This document shows, in pieces, positions 24,946 through 37,653 of a DNA stretch of 64,000 bases. Both the position numbers and the translations under genes were made by a program. Source of the stretch: Phymorhynchus buccinoides (taxonomy: Eukaryota; Mollusca; Gastropoda; Neogastropoda; Raphitomidae); assembly GCA_017654935.2 (NCBI GenBank), contig CM065713.1, forward strand, positions 10,433,406-10,497,405, in the 5' to 3' direction. The first letter of the stretch is position 1. Each line of letters begins with the position of its first letter. Under the pieces are notes generated by a model. That model did no database searches and was not told where the DNA came from. It was given only the letters and a program-made list of their open reading frames with translations.

Positions 24946-25494
24946 TCATTGACGTCGTGTGCCTGTGTGCGTATGGTTTGGTTACGAATGTAGGGGGATG
25001 GGGTGGGGGTGGTAGTACTGCACGTCTAAGCAGAACAGATTCTCAGGCGATCAAAAAACACGTGTTCACGTGTTGGGCAGCAGCAAAGTCTGTTCATATT
25101 TGCCCCCAGAAACATAACGAAAAACACTGTGTACCCCGCCATTCTACAATAAACACAACAGTCTGCGATGCCGTCTGTCATCAAGGGTACCACAGACATA
25201 TACTGCCATTGCTGCCTTCCCAAGATGTGTGTGAAAAAGACAGGAGTTGAACACAGAGACTGTCTGTCTGTTGAAAGCCACAATAACAAACAAGTGTGTC
25301 GCTGAGTGGCAGATAAGTCCCCGAGCAAGTAAATGTGGGGAGGGGTAGTGTAGGTAGGAGTATAGCTGCCACGGGGTTAAAACTGCCATGGGGTTAAAAC
25401 TGCCATTACAATTACAATATAAACGTACTTTCTTATATAGCATCTTGTGTTCTCAATTCCTTTTACTGCTAACATTTTGTGCATACACGTGGAT

Positions 25495-25497
<3 letters not shown>

Positions 25498-25573
<76 letters not shown>

Positions 25574-25598
25574 AAGAGAGAGAGACAGAGAGAGAGGT
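25498..25598. repeat. GA microsatellite
   Basis: About 50 GA units. No gene is seen in the following 25600-26990 apart from simple repeats and a C-rich run. Confidence 0.95.
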
Positions 25599-26159
25599 TG
25601 CTAGATCATGCTTTCAGTGTAAAGATACAAGAAACATGTTTCACTTAATTCCAATATTCTTTTTTCATGAGTTCGATTCTAGAAGAATGCCTATGATTTT
25701 ACAAAAGTTTTCCTTAGCATTCCTGTGTCATCTTTGACAAACTTGGAAAAAATAGAAGCTTTTTTATCAACCAAGTAATGGTACTATTTGATATTTTGTT
25801 TGCTCAATAAACCAGCATGTCACTGATATTGTCTTCAAATATCAATGATGTGCAGGTGTCATTATGTTGTGGTTATGAAATTTATGATTCTGAACAATAT
25901 TTATTTAAAATCTGGTCGCTAGCTACACGATTCGTATGTACATAACTATAACATTAGTTTCATTATTAGATATATTAAAATTATCTGTTGATTTTGTAAC
26001 GATTATTAATAGTTAATTTCGTTTTCTGATAATCTGTAGGGCAATTATGTATACAGCGTACGAACGTTTTTAAAACTTCTACACACATTGCCTCTGTTTT
26101 GTAAGTTAGGTCCGTCCCTACCACCCCCTCCCCATCGCCCCTGCTGGCTAGAAATCCTG

Positions 26160-26213
26160 CCCCCCCCCCCCCCCGCCCCGCCCCCCCCCGCCCCCCCCGC
26201 CCCCCTCCCCCCT
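26160..26213. repeat. C-rich tract (G-quadruplex capable on minus)
   Basis: More than 50 bp of C with a few G or T breaks. The minus strand has several G runs longer than four. Confidence 0.85.
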
Positions 26214-26526
26214 GGCTTGCAAACGTTCCTACGCCGCTGATACACAGATCGAGACACCTGCAGATGAATGCACATGCGAGCTGAGTATGCTCGTACAAAT
26301 GAAACACATTGCGCACACACACTGGGACTCTCTGTCTCCCACTCTCTATCTCTCTGTGACAAACACAAAGCGTGCAGTGGCACACGTGCGCACGTACGGA
26401 CGCACACACTGATATGCAGACACACACTTTCTACCGTAGAAGGCAAATAAATTGACTTACTCAGATCAGACACACATGCATACACACACACATGCGAGGA
26501 TTTCAACCCATATACCACTAGTTTGA

Positions 26527-26565
<39 letters not shown>

Positions 26566-26994
26566 ATCAACTGAGAAAATGTGTAAAAACGCACACATAG
26601 AGAACGCACATTTTCTTTCTTCTACTATCAACAGTCTTGCCTTTCTTACTGCAGATTGAGTACTTCATCCTCTATCGTTTGCTATATTTAACACTAATTT
26701 TCATCCCTTAACATAATTAAATACATGCATTCAATAATAGTATAAGATAAAGGCAGAGAGTTTCTATAGGGAGAGGAGCAACTTACCAATTTCCCCTATT
26801 TGGGATGTGAGGGCAACAACCCTGATTATGTCCCTTTACTTGAGATGCGCATCTAGGGTGCCATTTGAGTGTCAGAAGACACGTTTTATTGAAGTTTTAT
26901 GGAAGATATTAATTTGTATCTGATTGGTGATTATTTGGTTGTTAGACAGTGTCACTAGTGTCAATATATTTGTTGTTAATACAATTAACCGTTT

Positions 26995-27330
26995 TAACCG
27001 TCAAAAACGGTTTTATCTTTAACTTTGAATATCTCAAGAACTATTCAACCAATGTTCATGCAATTTGGTGCGTTATTTGTAAAATCTGATTGTAGAGTGA
27101 TAGTACTTTTTTTAAAATCACAGTTAGTGTTGTAATAACCGTTTGTAACGGTCAAAACCGTCCAAAACATCAAACACACCAGTTTTATCTGGCAGAATGT
27201 AAACCCTGAACTGAATCAATAATCTTGACAAAAGAGCTGCTGATGTACACCTAAGTGCATCCTGATATACACCCAAACAACGGTTTTAACGGTCAAAACA
27301 GTATTTTCTTGTCACTGAATATCTTAAGCT
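26995..27330. repeat. Cluster of AACGGTYAAAACNGT words
   Basis: aaccgtcaaaaacggtttt, gtaacggtcaaaaccgtcc and ttaacggtcaaaacagt recur within 330 bp with atatct-aag-ctat blocks between them. This suggests an internally repeated element; the family is not recognised. Confidence 0.4.
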
Positions 27331-27395
27331 CTATATCAGTTCTTTCAAAGGCGGTTTGCTAAATCTGACAGTTTATAACTTATAGAAGGTATTAA

Positions 27396-27918
27396 AGGGG
27401 CACCCTGACGGATGAGGTTTTATTGGCAAGAAACACGTCGAGGTCTCCAGGAAAACATCCTCTGTTACAGAGATCGCAACACTCACTTTGCTCTGGTTTC
27501 CTATAGAAATCAAACCGTCAAATCGGCGATTAATCCTTGGCGGAGGTGCTGTAGGGCCTAAGTCCAATTCTTTCAGTGAAAGAAAAGGCATGTGTTTAGA
27601 CTTAATCGTTTCTACGAAATTTTCACAATACAAGCATTTTTATTATTTTTTGTGTACATTTTATAGTTTAAATCACAACAATCGAAATAGCTCCGGTTTT
27701 TGTTTTTTTACTGCACTACAAAAAAAGAAAAAGTTTCAACCACAATGAGTGGCCTCCACCTACCCTATTTAAAATGACTTCTCTCTCCAGCATCTCCGCC
27801 AAGGAGGAATCGCCGTTTTGACTGGTTTGATTTATAGGAAACCAGAGCAAAGTGAGTGTTCTGATCATTGTCTTTCTCGACGTGTTTCTTGCAAAACCTC
27901 ATGCGTCAGGGTCCACCT
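27396..27918. mobile_element. TTAA-flanked foldback MITE, independent insertion
   Basis: TTAA at 27392-27395 and 27919-27922. The ends are AGGGGCACCCTGACGGATGA and the complement of AGGTGGACCCTGACGCATGA. It is diverged from the block A/B copies and has unrelated flanks, so it is a genuine second insertion of the family. Confidence 0.82.
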
Positions 27919-27922
27919 TTAA

Positions 27923-29269
27923 TGTGTTCTGTGGTCAACGGTTCAAAACGTTCATAATTTATAGAAGTCTTTTACATGCATTTCTTGTTGTAGACGAGTT
28001 TTGCAGTTGTTGGGGTCAATTAATACTCTCTGTGTGCATGTGTGCGTGCGTGTGTGCTCATGTCCAGTGAGAAACGGAGTAGGCAAAACGTGACATAACA
28101 GTATCTCATCTGCTGACGTCAATGTCTGTCATGACAGTTCCACTAATGGCATGCCATATAAAGGTACCCCATGGTTTTTTAATCCCAGATGATCAGCGCA
28201 TGATGTTAAAGATATGGAACTGATAATGGAACTACAAATCCGTTCTAGATAGCCCAATGATGACACCCATGACGTTAGTTCACTGACATGACAAGCCATA
28301 TAGACGACCTCCATGTAACAAGATTGTGTAAGTGTTTGAGTCTACATTACTGATCTGATTATAAACAAGAACTGTTAGAAAGGTCTCCTGTCCCGACAGT
28401 GCCAGCTTAGTCCCTTTACTAACCGGGATGTATAATGATGCAGTCCTAGACGCACTTTGTTTATAGCACAAAGCAGTAAAGGATCCACTACACAAGATTG
28501 TTATACCATTTGCCAAGCGCCATAAGACCCAAACACATTCCTGACCATAGTCACATATTAATTACACAGACGCTTTGAAACAGCACAAGGCTCAACTCAT
28601 ATCTGTCCACCCGCCTGAACCATTAGAACCGTTGGCACACAGACTGATATATTATTGCATTACACAGAAGCGTTGTCAGGCATATATTTCACGCACTCAT
28701 ACACACACGCGCGCACACACACACACACACGTGAATGCATGTATATGCACTCGTTGCTTAATAAACACACAGATGATCTTTCAATAATTATGTTGCGAAT
28801 GATTTTTATTGTTATATCATCTTTTTTTCTTAAAACCTTGGGGCCTCCGTGAACCTCTTTTCCATACTTACTTTTTAATTTTTCACTAAAAACATTGACA
28901 CTCGAAAAAATAATACACACTGAATGGGGCAAAACGTTTATAGTATTTAAGAAAAACAAAAACAAAAATCAACAATAGAAATGATGATATACGTTTTCAT
29001 ATGAAATGCTAAAGAAACCATTTTATGGTGAAACAGGTCAAATGAAAAAATTGTGATAAACATATTCTTGTAACTATATTTTTATACTATCACAGTATTT
29101 CTTTTGTCGGAAGGATTTGAAATATGAATTATGTAGGCAACCTTTTTGAAAGGCAGTTTAAAAAATATCTGATGCCTAAGTGGTATTAATTCAACACGAC
29201 ATTTAGAAATAAAACAGCATAGAATGTTAAACAACACAGGGCTTAATCTACAATATACAATTTACACGA
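27923..29269. other. Gene-free stretch
   Basis: AT-rich with small CA tracts (28700-28730). No exon, ORF or repeat that I can identify. Confidence 0.5.
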
Positions 29270-29468
29270 AAATAGTGTTTTACGTCCTCTTGATCTGAAT
29301 CAGACACATATGGGACATTTGTAAATACAAATATGGTGGGAACGATACTGGAGGCAATGCCCGGAGGCAGTACGAAACCAGCAAAGTCCCAATGTTTTTA
29401 TCAATACAGATAGGTGTAGCGGTAACCACGCCCCGGGTAAACCTCATCGGCTATGGCACCGCCACAAG
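29270..29468 (+). repeat. Dispersed repeat, copy 1
   Basis: It matches the reverse complement of 36265-36470: shared blocks tttacgtcctct, gggacatttgtaaatacaaa, ggcaatgcccggaggcag, agataggtgtagcggtaacc and ctcatcggctatgg. There is no coding potential and the family is not recognised. Confidence 0.7.
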
Positions 29469-30508
29469 TGTATAATAATGATAAAATATTGATAAAATGT
29501 TACAACGAAATCAAACTGTGCATAAACCTTTCTGAAGAAGATAAACCCACGTAAAGTAAGCTTGAATTGTTTATAATATTCTTTATTTTTACAGAAAACA
29601 ATTACAAATAGTAACGATTTTTAATGCTTTTCTAAAATAAAATTTCTTACAATTTATTTTGATGAAACATTGTAGTTCTTTGTGACTTAAACACTAAGAA
29701 GATAGGTAACTAAAAGCATTGATTATTATTAAAACAAATTGTGAAAACAAACATGAACGACAGGATTCGTGACAGTTTTCATTTAATTTGAAACTAACTT
29801 TTGTTGTTGTTGCTAGGACCAAGTGAAAATATTGTAAAAGCAACTTGAAATCAATTAGAAATGGTAGCTATTATTTACCCTTAAAACAAACAGAAAAACA
29901 AAACAAACTAAATGACAATCCTGTGATTTGGCCTTGAGATAGTTTGAAATTATAGAAAATAAAGAATCTGTTCATAACAAGGAATGAAATATTTATTTGA
30001 TTTTCAGAACTGAGGTGAATATCAAGACATTTTCGAACAAAATTTAACATGAAAGTTATGTATTTTTTAAATTTGAAACCAGGCCTAAATTTACAATTAT
30101 AACTTTCAGCAGACATTTTTTTTTAAAGTCGAGTAATTTAGAATGAAACTTTTGACAAAGTCTAAACATTTCTGCAAGAGCATACGGAAATAAAAGAAAA
30201 TTAAATGAATAAACTTTTCTGTATTAAAGATGAACGCCATTCCCTTTTTTCCACAAATCAACATGAAGTGACAGCTGTGTCTCTTTCTGATGATGCAGTC
30301 CCGTCCTCTTTTGATGAAGCCATCTGAAATGACTCACACAAACGCGCACAAGCACACATGCCACACACACACCAAATAACATCTGTATTACTCTGTAAAC
30401 ATTCGATATAGACTTAAAAAACTATGTAGTATTTAATCATATAAAAATAATGTCATTATTGCAAGCTCCTTCGTGTTTGAAGGTGCGCGCGCGCGCGCGT
30501 GTGTGTGT

Positions 30509-30593
<85 letters not shown>

Positions 30594-31459
30594 GAGAGAG
30601 AGAGTTCATTGCGATAGGGAATGCATTGTGGTATGGGAAACACACACATGCACGCATACACGCACGCACGCACATGCACACACACACACAAACACTTGCG
30701 TGCACAACCACACATGAAAATACTAACGCAGGAGCGAACGACCAAAATTTAGCAACCTTGGAGATTAGACACCCCCTTATGTTTACGACTTTCGATATTA
30801 AAGTAAGATTGTTTCAGTTCGCCTTGGCGAATTCTTATCTATCACTCAACAAAAGTTAAGTAAGACTTTTTCACAAACGCACAAAAGAAAGATGGCTTAA
30901 CCAAATGATCATAAATTTTTCAGTGAAGTAATTCAATAACGTGTATACTCAAATCTCAAATGTCATCGTATTCGCGTTTTTACTTTAGATACAGTGGGTG
31001 AACAAACAACGCCACCCCCAAATTTGAAAGTCACAAAAGTATGGTACTCAAAACGGGTCACAATTGGGTGTGTCCACAGTTTTTGGCAAGGCAAACAATG
31101 TACATGATGTCTCATGAACCCCCTAAGATGTGAAGGAAGCCTGGAAGAACTGCGCCCTGCATGACTACAGTGCATTGCGGTTTGGGTGGACAACGCGATT
31201 TTGACTAATTCATTTTGAGAAGCTGCGATTTGTGATTGTTAACTTAGGGGGTAACGTTACTTGTTGAGCTAATGCTTCAAACCTAATAATGAAAATGCAA
31301 TGAAATTTTAGTATTTTGTGCACAAATAACTGACTTAAATGTGTATAATAAATAAAATGATTTGGATCAGCCATGTTGGTTTTGCGGTCTTGTGAAGAAC
31401 AGTTACTAAACTTTTGTTGATCTCTGTATGCGTATCATAATTAGACACGAACATGGGCA
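29469..31459. other. Gene-free stretch with one GA microsatellite
   Basis: AT-rich sequence. A short CG run and a (GA)n tract lie at 30484-30605. No coding signal was recognised. Confidence 0.5.
30484..30605. repeat. CG/TG/GA compound microsatellite
   Basis: (GC)6-type run, then (TG)n, then (GA)n. Such purine-pyrimidine alternation may adopt non-B DNA. Confidence 0.93.
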
Positions 31460-31842
31460 CATAGTGTAACCAAATGTGTTGTGTTTCACATGCACCTATA
31501 TTTTCTTCTGTAGACATCTCAAGGCATGTGTACTGAGCAATGAAATATAAGGACCATTTTATAAAACATGATCATGGACTTTTAAAATGCATTCAAAACA
31601 CAGTTTACTGGAGGTATGCGATGAAAACGGTCCTCGTCACATTCAATGTTAATGCATAAACAATGTTACAGCATTCACTAACACACCAATTGTCCTCAAT
31701 AAACAGTATGCTGAATGCATTTCAAAAGTCTATGATTTTATTCTGCTAAACGGTCCCTATATTTTATTGCTCAGTACACAAGCCTCGGGATGTCTACAGA
31801 AGAAAACATAAGTTCATGTGCAACACAAAACATCTGGTCACC
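31460..31842. mobile_element. Foldback repeat (MITE-like)
   Basis: The arms at about 31460-31590 and 31700-31842 are complementary with some mismatches (gatgtctacagaagaaaa, tactgagcaat and aaatgcattca blocks inverted). Complementarity fades at the outer ends, so no target duplication could be assigned. Confidence 0.65.
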
Positions 31843-33133
31843 CGTTAATGCTAATTTTCTATACCATGGGTGCAACTTGAAAGGCAGGGGTCCAGGGACC
31901 CATGGCCCTGGCAGGGTACAGGGGCAGAGCCCCGTTGGACGATTCAGGAGGGGGGGGGGGGGGCAACTTAAGAGAGAGATATAACGAGACAGACAGACAG
32001 TTAAAATGATAGACAGAGACAGTTTGAGTCTGATAAGCCTTGTAAAATTATTACATTGCCTTTGTAATCTTCCAAGATAGAACTAGACTAAGTTCAAAAC
32101 GCCCCAAATCGCTTGTGGTCATTTTTTTTCTTTTTGATGAATTGTTTCAGTTTCTTGGAAAATTTAAAATACTGAAATCAGTGTAAAAAATGAAAGAGTA
32201 GCACCCATGTACGCATACAGAGATCAACAATAGTTTTGTACCTCTTCTTTACAATGTTTTATGCGCTAGTGAAAAAGTGGTACTTAACATTTGTTGAGTA
32301 GTATATATAAGAGTTGTCAGTAAATGTTTATTTAGTGAATATTACCACTGTAAGTTCTTCCTGACTGGGTCCATTTTCCCTTCCTTTGAACTGGCATTGG
32401 TACGCCATATCATGTGACGGTGCTGGTCTTTTTAAAGCCACCTCAGGCGATGGACTGGCCACAGCAGGAAAACAGCATTCTATGCAGGTCTGTCTCTGAC
32501 CACTGCACATTTAAAAATGTTCATGACATGAAAGAGAAAGAGAGAATCAAAGTCAAAAGGGTTTAATGTTTAGGCCTCTGGCCCATGACAATTGTGACAA
32601 ATAAACATTTCAAAGAAACACATCGTGCAATTTCTAACTTTCAGAAAGACTGATTTCCAACTACAAGACTTGTTTAAGTACATAGATACTTTTGTAATTA
32701 CTTGTTTTCGTGAGCTAAGTGTATCTCATTTTCTTACATTGTTACAAAACGGACAAGATTTTATCAACTATGTATGTGTGGATTATATTGTAAAAACTAT
32801 CTTCGGTAAAGGTAAAGATGTGCCCCCCCCCCCCCCCCTGCATTTCTCGGTTAATTGCAATTTTCCGTTTTTGCCTTTCTTAACAAACATAAAGCTGCAT
32901 TTTATTAACCTTTTTGGAATACTAACCCTATCCCTAACCCTACCCCCCACCCCTATAAGACGGGAAAACGCAATGAACCACGACTGTTAGCGAAAAACTT
33001 AAGCAAAGCAATATTCTTGATGTCATATAAATAATATTCTACAGCATATTGAACTGTCATGGAACACCCGAAGTTTTAGTTTTCTGAAGCAAGTGGCTGT
33101 ATGATGTAGGAAAGAACATCATGAATGAGAGAG

Positions 33134-33243
<110 letters not shown>

Positions 33244-33987
33244 GGGGGACAGAAAGAGAGCATCAGTCATCATCCCCAATAGTAAATAGTTTTTTATTTC
33301 TTCTTCCTTGAACCTAATACCCCTTCATCCACTAGAAGATTATGATGTATTGTTTTGTATTTGACCTACCATTTGTAAGGGTGTCAGTAACTACATAGTC
33401 AGTGGGTATATCAATTGTAATTTTGTTGCAAAGAACGATTCCTCTTCATTCAAATCGTCTGTTAAGCAAACAATAAATCATTTAATAATTTTAAAAAAAG
33501 TGCAGGAACAACTATCTTACTATGGTGACTTACTTTTAACATGTATTATAAAATGCACTATTATAAGTTTTTAGGCATTCAGATCTAAACCGCACGCCTT
33601 CAGTTAGACGAATTATAGTAAGCGTATGTCTTGTGATTGTCATCGTTTTCCAAACAGCATCACCTGCGGTACCTGGACTGTTAAACTGGGGGTCCTCCGC
33701 GTAGACTGAACATTAATGTGTAGTCACAGCGCATGGCTTCCACGTCCAAACCAAGTTAATCACCTGTCGCACGTTTGCACCCATGTTCCCCATCTGTTTG
33801 AATCAAAAGATTTACCTCTTTGGTTACAGGCCTATTATTCAGTAAAACGGACACATTGAGGTAAAGGCTGGGGAAACGCGTGCGTGCGCGCGCGTGCGTG
33901 CGCGCGCGTGCGTGCTCGTGCGTGTGTAAGTGGAAAATCATTTTTTTAGGTGGTTTTTTTATCGGCAGGGGTCCACGTCTACATCTT

Positions 33988-34028
<41 letters not shown>

Positions 34029-34328
34029 TGGGGGGGGGGGGGGGGAAGAGAGACAATGACAATGATTTATTCATTTAGGCCTTTGCCCCTCAGGGAGGGG
34101 GTACATAATAAACAAAACTACACCTGATTATAATAAACAAATTAATGTATCTCATGATATCATAACTGATTGTAAACGTAAATCTTTGTATAGATAAATC
34201 GACAGATTTCTTACAATTTTCTTATTCGTAGAAGCTAAGAGTAAACTAAAACGAAAATGGTTTGGATGTTTGTAGAACTTTTGCATAATGTACCGTTTAC
34301 TTAAATCATACTAGGCAGGACAACATAG

Positions 34329-34429
<101 letters not shown>

Positions 34430-34568
34430 GCATAATAAAAAAAACAGTTATTCTCAAACTCATGGGGCGAAAATCTGATTGTATTAGGTTGATTCATATT
34501 GTTATTGTTCATAATTGTTTAAGTGCTCATTTCGAAAAATCAATACAGTAGAATAATTCAACAAATGT

Positions 34569-34786
34569 CAGGGCTCCCAATCGTCCCGCAAAACAAGGGG
34601 TCCCAGGGACTCCTTCACTTACAGTATAGAGGGTCCTAGAGGCAGGATAGAGGATTCCAGTGGCATTGCGAATGCTTAAAATATTTTTTCTAGTGCATCC
34701 CTGGGACCCCATGCACATTCTTTTAGAGGGTCCTTTAGAATTTTAGTACTTCATAGACCCCCAAATGGGGGTCCCTGGGAGCCCTG
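34569..34786. mobile_element. hAT-like MITE, 218 bp
   Basis: Ends CAGGGCTCCCA and TGGGAGCCCTG are complementary and fit the hAT YARNG terminus. The flanking 8-mers acaaatgt and aaatatgt match at six of eight positions, as expected for an aged target duplication. The arms also share gggtccc-type blocks. Confidence 0.72.
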
Positions 34787-36264
34787 AAATATGTTACGAT
34801 TCATAGACAGAAAAAAAATAAGACCAGCTGGGCAGATCTATGTCCTATACACAAATCAATGGGCTTTATTGTGATTTCTGACCTGAGGTTTTTTTCAAAA
34901 TTTATCTTTTAGTTTTATACTATTTTTCTTCTTATTCATTTATTTATTTATTGTGCTCTGCCCACAGTTCTTCCGTTCATGACCAGAATTGTTTTTTTGC
35001 CAACGTAGAAACTGATGCGGAAGAACTGACGCAAATTCTCCTCGATTTGATCTAGATCTAAAATCACATCGATTTTGATGCTCAAACGCACATTTCAGGA
35101 TCAGGATCAAGATCAATACATCGCACGTGCCAATACCAAAGAGTGAAAGACACTGAAAAGGGTTCCCTTTTGTCGCGACCGAACTAGGAGTGCGCATGTA
35201 CCTATAGATAACAGAGAAAGGAAAGACCTAACTCTTGCACTGGGCTAAGTAAGACCATTAACTCTCCCAGTTCAGCCGGGAAGGAACAGGCCCCACTTAC
35301 AGCAACACGCAGGGGAGGGGTGAGGAGGAGGAGGAGGAGGGGGGAGGAGGAGGGGGAGAAGGTGAAATCTAATTTTTGTGGTAATTTGCACAGGCTCAGA
35401 AGGAGATCTGATCAGTGCTGATGTAAATGCGACGATAGAGCCTGCGTTGGCCGCACGAAGAAAGAGCTATGATACATTGATATGCCTATTGTTCGACTCT
35501 TGGACACGAAATCCATGCGAGTGGTTGATGACCTGTTCAAGCCTGTTGTTCGAGGATGTTTGTGGACCGGAATCCTTCATATTTGGTGGATTTGATCCTG
35601 GGACGCTTTGTATTTGCTGGAGTGAGAAACTTTTCTGCTGGTAGGCTAGTCACCCTCGGCTAGATCTAATCCTGTAGAAAAGGCTGAGACGTTGCTGCCT
35701 GCGAGTGCGACGTTCTTCCAGAGGAGGGAGGTTCAATTAGTTAAATTTTACAGTGCACAATTACAACTAAATGTTCCTTACATCTCAAACAAATAGATCT
35801 ATATTTCGTGAAACAGGGAAAAGAACTGGGCCATGCATTTGAAAAAAATTCAGCTGCACTAAAAGCCTGTTTACAATCAAGTGTCAAGTTGAAGTGAGAA
35901 AGTCAGAAACGGTCGTGCACATGATAATGATGTGATAAATTATATATTTGCTAGCTAATTGCTAAAGATACACAAAAGAAAAACAATTAAACAGGGTTTA
36001 CTCGCCTTTTTTTCTTGTGAAAACAAAAAAAGATATTTTCCTTCACAGTTTTCTTTATATTGTGCATTTGAGCATCCAATAGCTGCACAAATGTTTCCAC
36101 CTCTTCTCCGGTTAACCGCCATTGATCATCTCTCCTCAGTAACGACAACTCTTTCAGCCCATTCTCACACCTCGTCAAGACGGTAGTCTGAGCTTATAGA
36201 GTCTGTGACTGCACTACATAGGTCATAAAGGCCTTTATCATGACTGCGATTAACTTTATTCATA
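34787..36264. other. Gene-free stretch
   Basis: It has a G-rich GGA tract at 35313-35362 and a short open frame (35378-35644) with no recognised domain. Nothing else is supported. Confidence 0.45.
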
Positions 36265-36470
36265 CTTATATGTGGCGGTACCATAGCCGATGAGGTTTAA
36301 CCGAGGCGTGGTTACCGCTACACCTATCTATATTGTTAAAAACTCGGGACTTTACTGGTGTTGCACTGCCTCCGGGCATTGCAGCCAGTATTGTTCCCAC
36401 CATCTTTGTATTTACAAATGTCCCATAGGCCCTATGTGTCTATGACCGAGAGGACGTAAAACATCATTTT
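36265..36470 (-). repeat. Dispersed repeat, copy 2 (inverted)
   Basis: Reverse-complement match to 29270-29468 at roughly 80-90% by eye. The flanks differ. Confidence 0.7.
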
Positions 36471-36670
36471 CATCATGACTGCGATTAATTATTCAACAAA
36501 GCTAATTTGCTCAAATGTTTGGTAAGAAAGGCAGGTGTGAAAATGAGAGAGCTGTGAAATGTAAGAAAGGGGGCACATCTTTACCTTTACCGAAAAGCCT
36601 TTGCCCAGGAGACATCCCCATTATCTGGACTATGAGGACTTGAGGACAGTTGGCATTGGGTATTTCTAAT

Positions 36671-36747
36671 TTAGTATTTGGTACTTTGTAGTCACAGAGG
36701 CGTCTGTGAAATTCGGGTTGCTCCAGCCTGGAGAGCGCATTGCACCC
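36671..36747 (-). repeat. SINE 3' fragment
   Basis: This 77-bp piece matches the 3' domain of 36966-37170 (gcaacccgaatttcacagacgcctctgtgac, given in overlapping pieces, and caaagtaccaaata). The tRNA part is missing. Confidence 0.65.
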
Positions 36748-36965
36748 ATTTAAAAAACAAAATTGTTTATTTGCAAGCGATTTTTGTGACTGATAAGGAA
36801 GGAAAGGGGGAGGGGGGGGGGGTATGTAAATTTTGACCAAATGACAACTTTTTCGTTGCCGCCACTGGCTTTAAGTGCACTAAGTGCACGGGACCTCGGT
36901 TTATCGTCTCATCCGAAAGAAAGACTCCACGTTCAGACCGTAAGGCCTAGTGCAGAGTGAGAGGA

Positions 36966-37170
36966 AAAATCCCTTAGTTATTAGGTACTTTATAGTCACA
37001 GAGGCGTCTCTGAAATTCGGGTTGCTCCCACATAGAGAGCGCGTCGCAGCCAGAGGCGCACCACCCTTTTTTTTTCTCATGCGGTTTTTGTGTGATTTGT
37101 ACCTAGATTCGAACTCGGGTTTATTGGATATGAGGCGAACGCGTTACCTCTGTGCCACTCTACAAGCTAT
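36966..37170 (-). repeat. tRNA-derived SINE with conserved central domain
   Basis: On minus, the A box is TGGCACAGAGGTAACGCG (37157-37140) and a perfect B box GAGTTCGAATC lies at 37116-37106. A body follows with the conserved word ggagcaacccgaatttc (37028-37012) and the tail taaagtacctaata. The gagc-a-cccgaatttc domain is familiar to me from molluscan SINEs; that comparison is from memory. Confidence 0.78.
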
Positions 37171-37414
37171 ACGGGGGGTGGGTCCCAAAGACCAGAGAGG
37201 GGGGGGTGGTCCCAAAGATCAACTAATCTCCGTGGTTGCAGCACGAAGAGCCAGCCCCAATGCGTCCTAATTTGCGAATGCGTCCTAATTTGCGAATCAG
37301 TCCCTTTACAAAATCAAAATAAATGAAAAAAAGTCCTTTTACAAAAGACTAAACTGTACCACGATTTTCCATTACCGCATACCGACCCACGCACCGTGCA
37401 TCGGCCCCTTTTAA

Positions 37415-37653
37415 CCCTTTCACCGCCAGCCATATTTCAGCCAAAATTTACCATTAAATTTTACCTGGGTAGAGAACAAAATCCATCTGCAGTATTGGGG
37501 ATTCTTCTGTGACATATATAAAATAAGGTCTATCCTTACTTCCCAAAACTAAGACAATAGGGTCTTTGGATAATAGACCCCAGTTTGATGCCTTTTAGTG
37601 ACATAGGTGTTAAATCACTGTGGTGCTAAAATGTGACTTTGGCGGTGAAAGGG
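37415..37653. mobile_element. piggyBac-like MITE, 239 bp
   Basis: Ends CCCTTTCACCGCCA and TGGCGGTGAAAGGG are exact complements, flanked by TTAA (37411-37414 and 37654-37657). CCC ends with TTAA targets are the piggyBac signature. Diverged copies lie at 13255-13500 and 17903-18145. Confidence 0.85.

Noticed and set aside
32920..32950. Interstitial telomere repeat (ctaaccctatccctaaccctacc)
   Set aside because: Only about three imperfect CCCTAA units next to C runs; too short to claim.
34088..34113. CpG or promoter signal near cctcagggaggggg
   Set aside because: Short G-rich palindrome-like word only; no gene follows.
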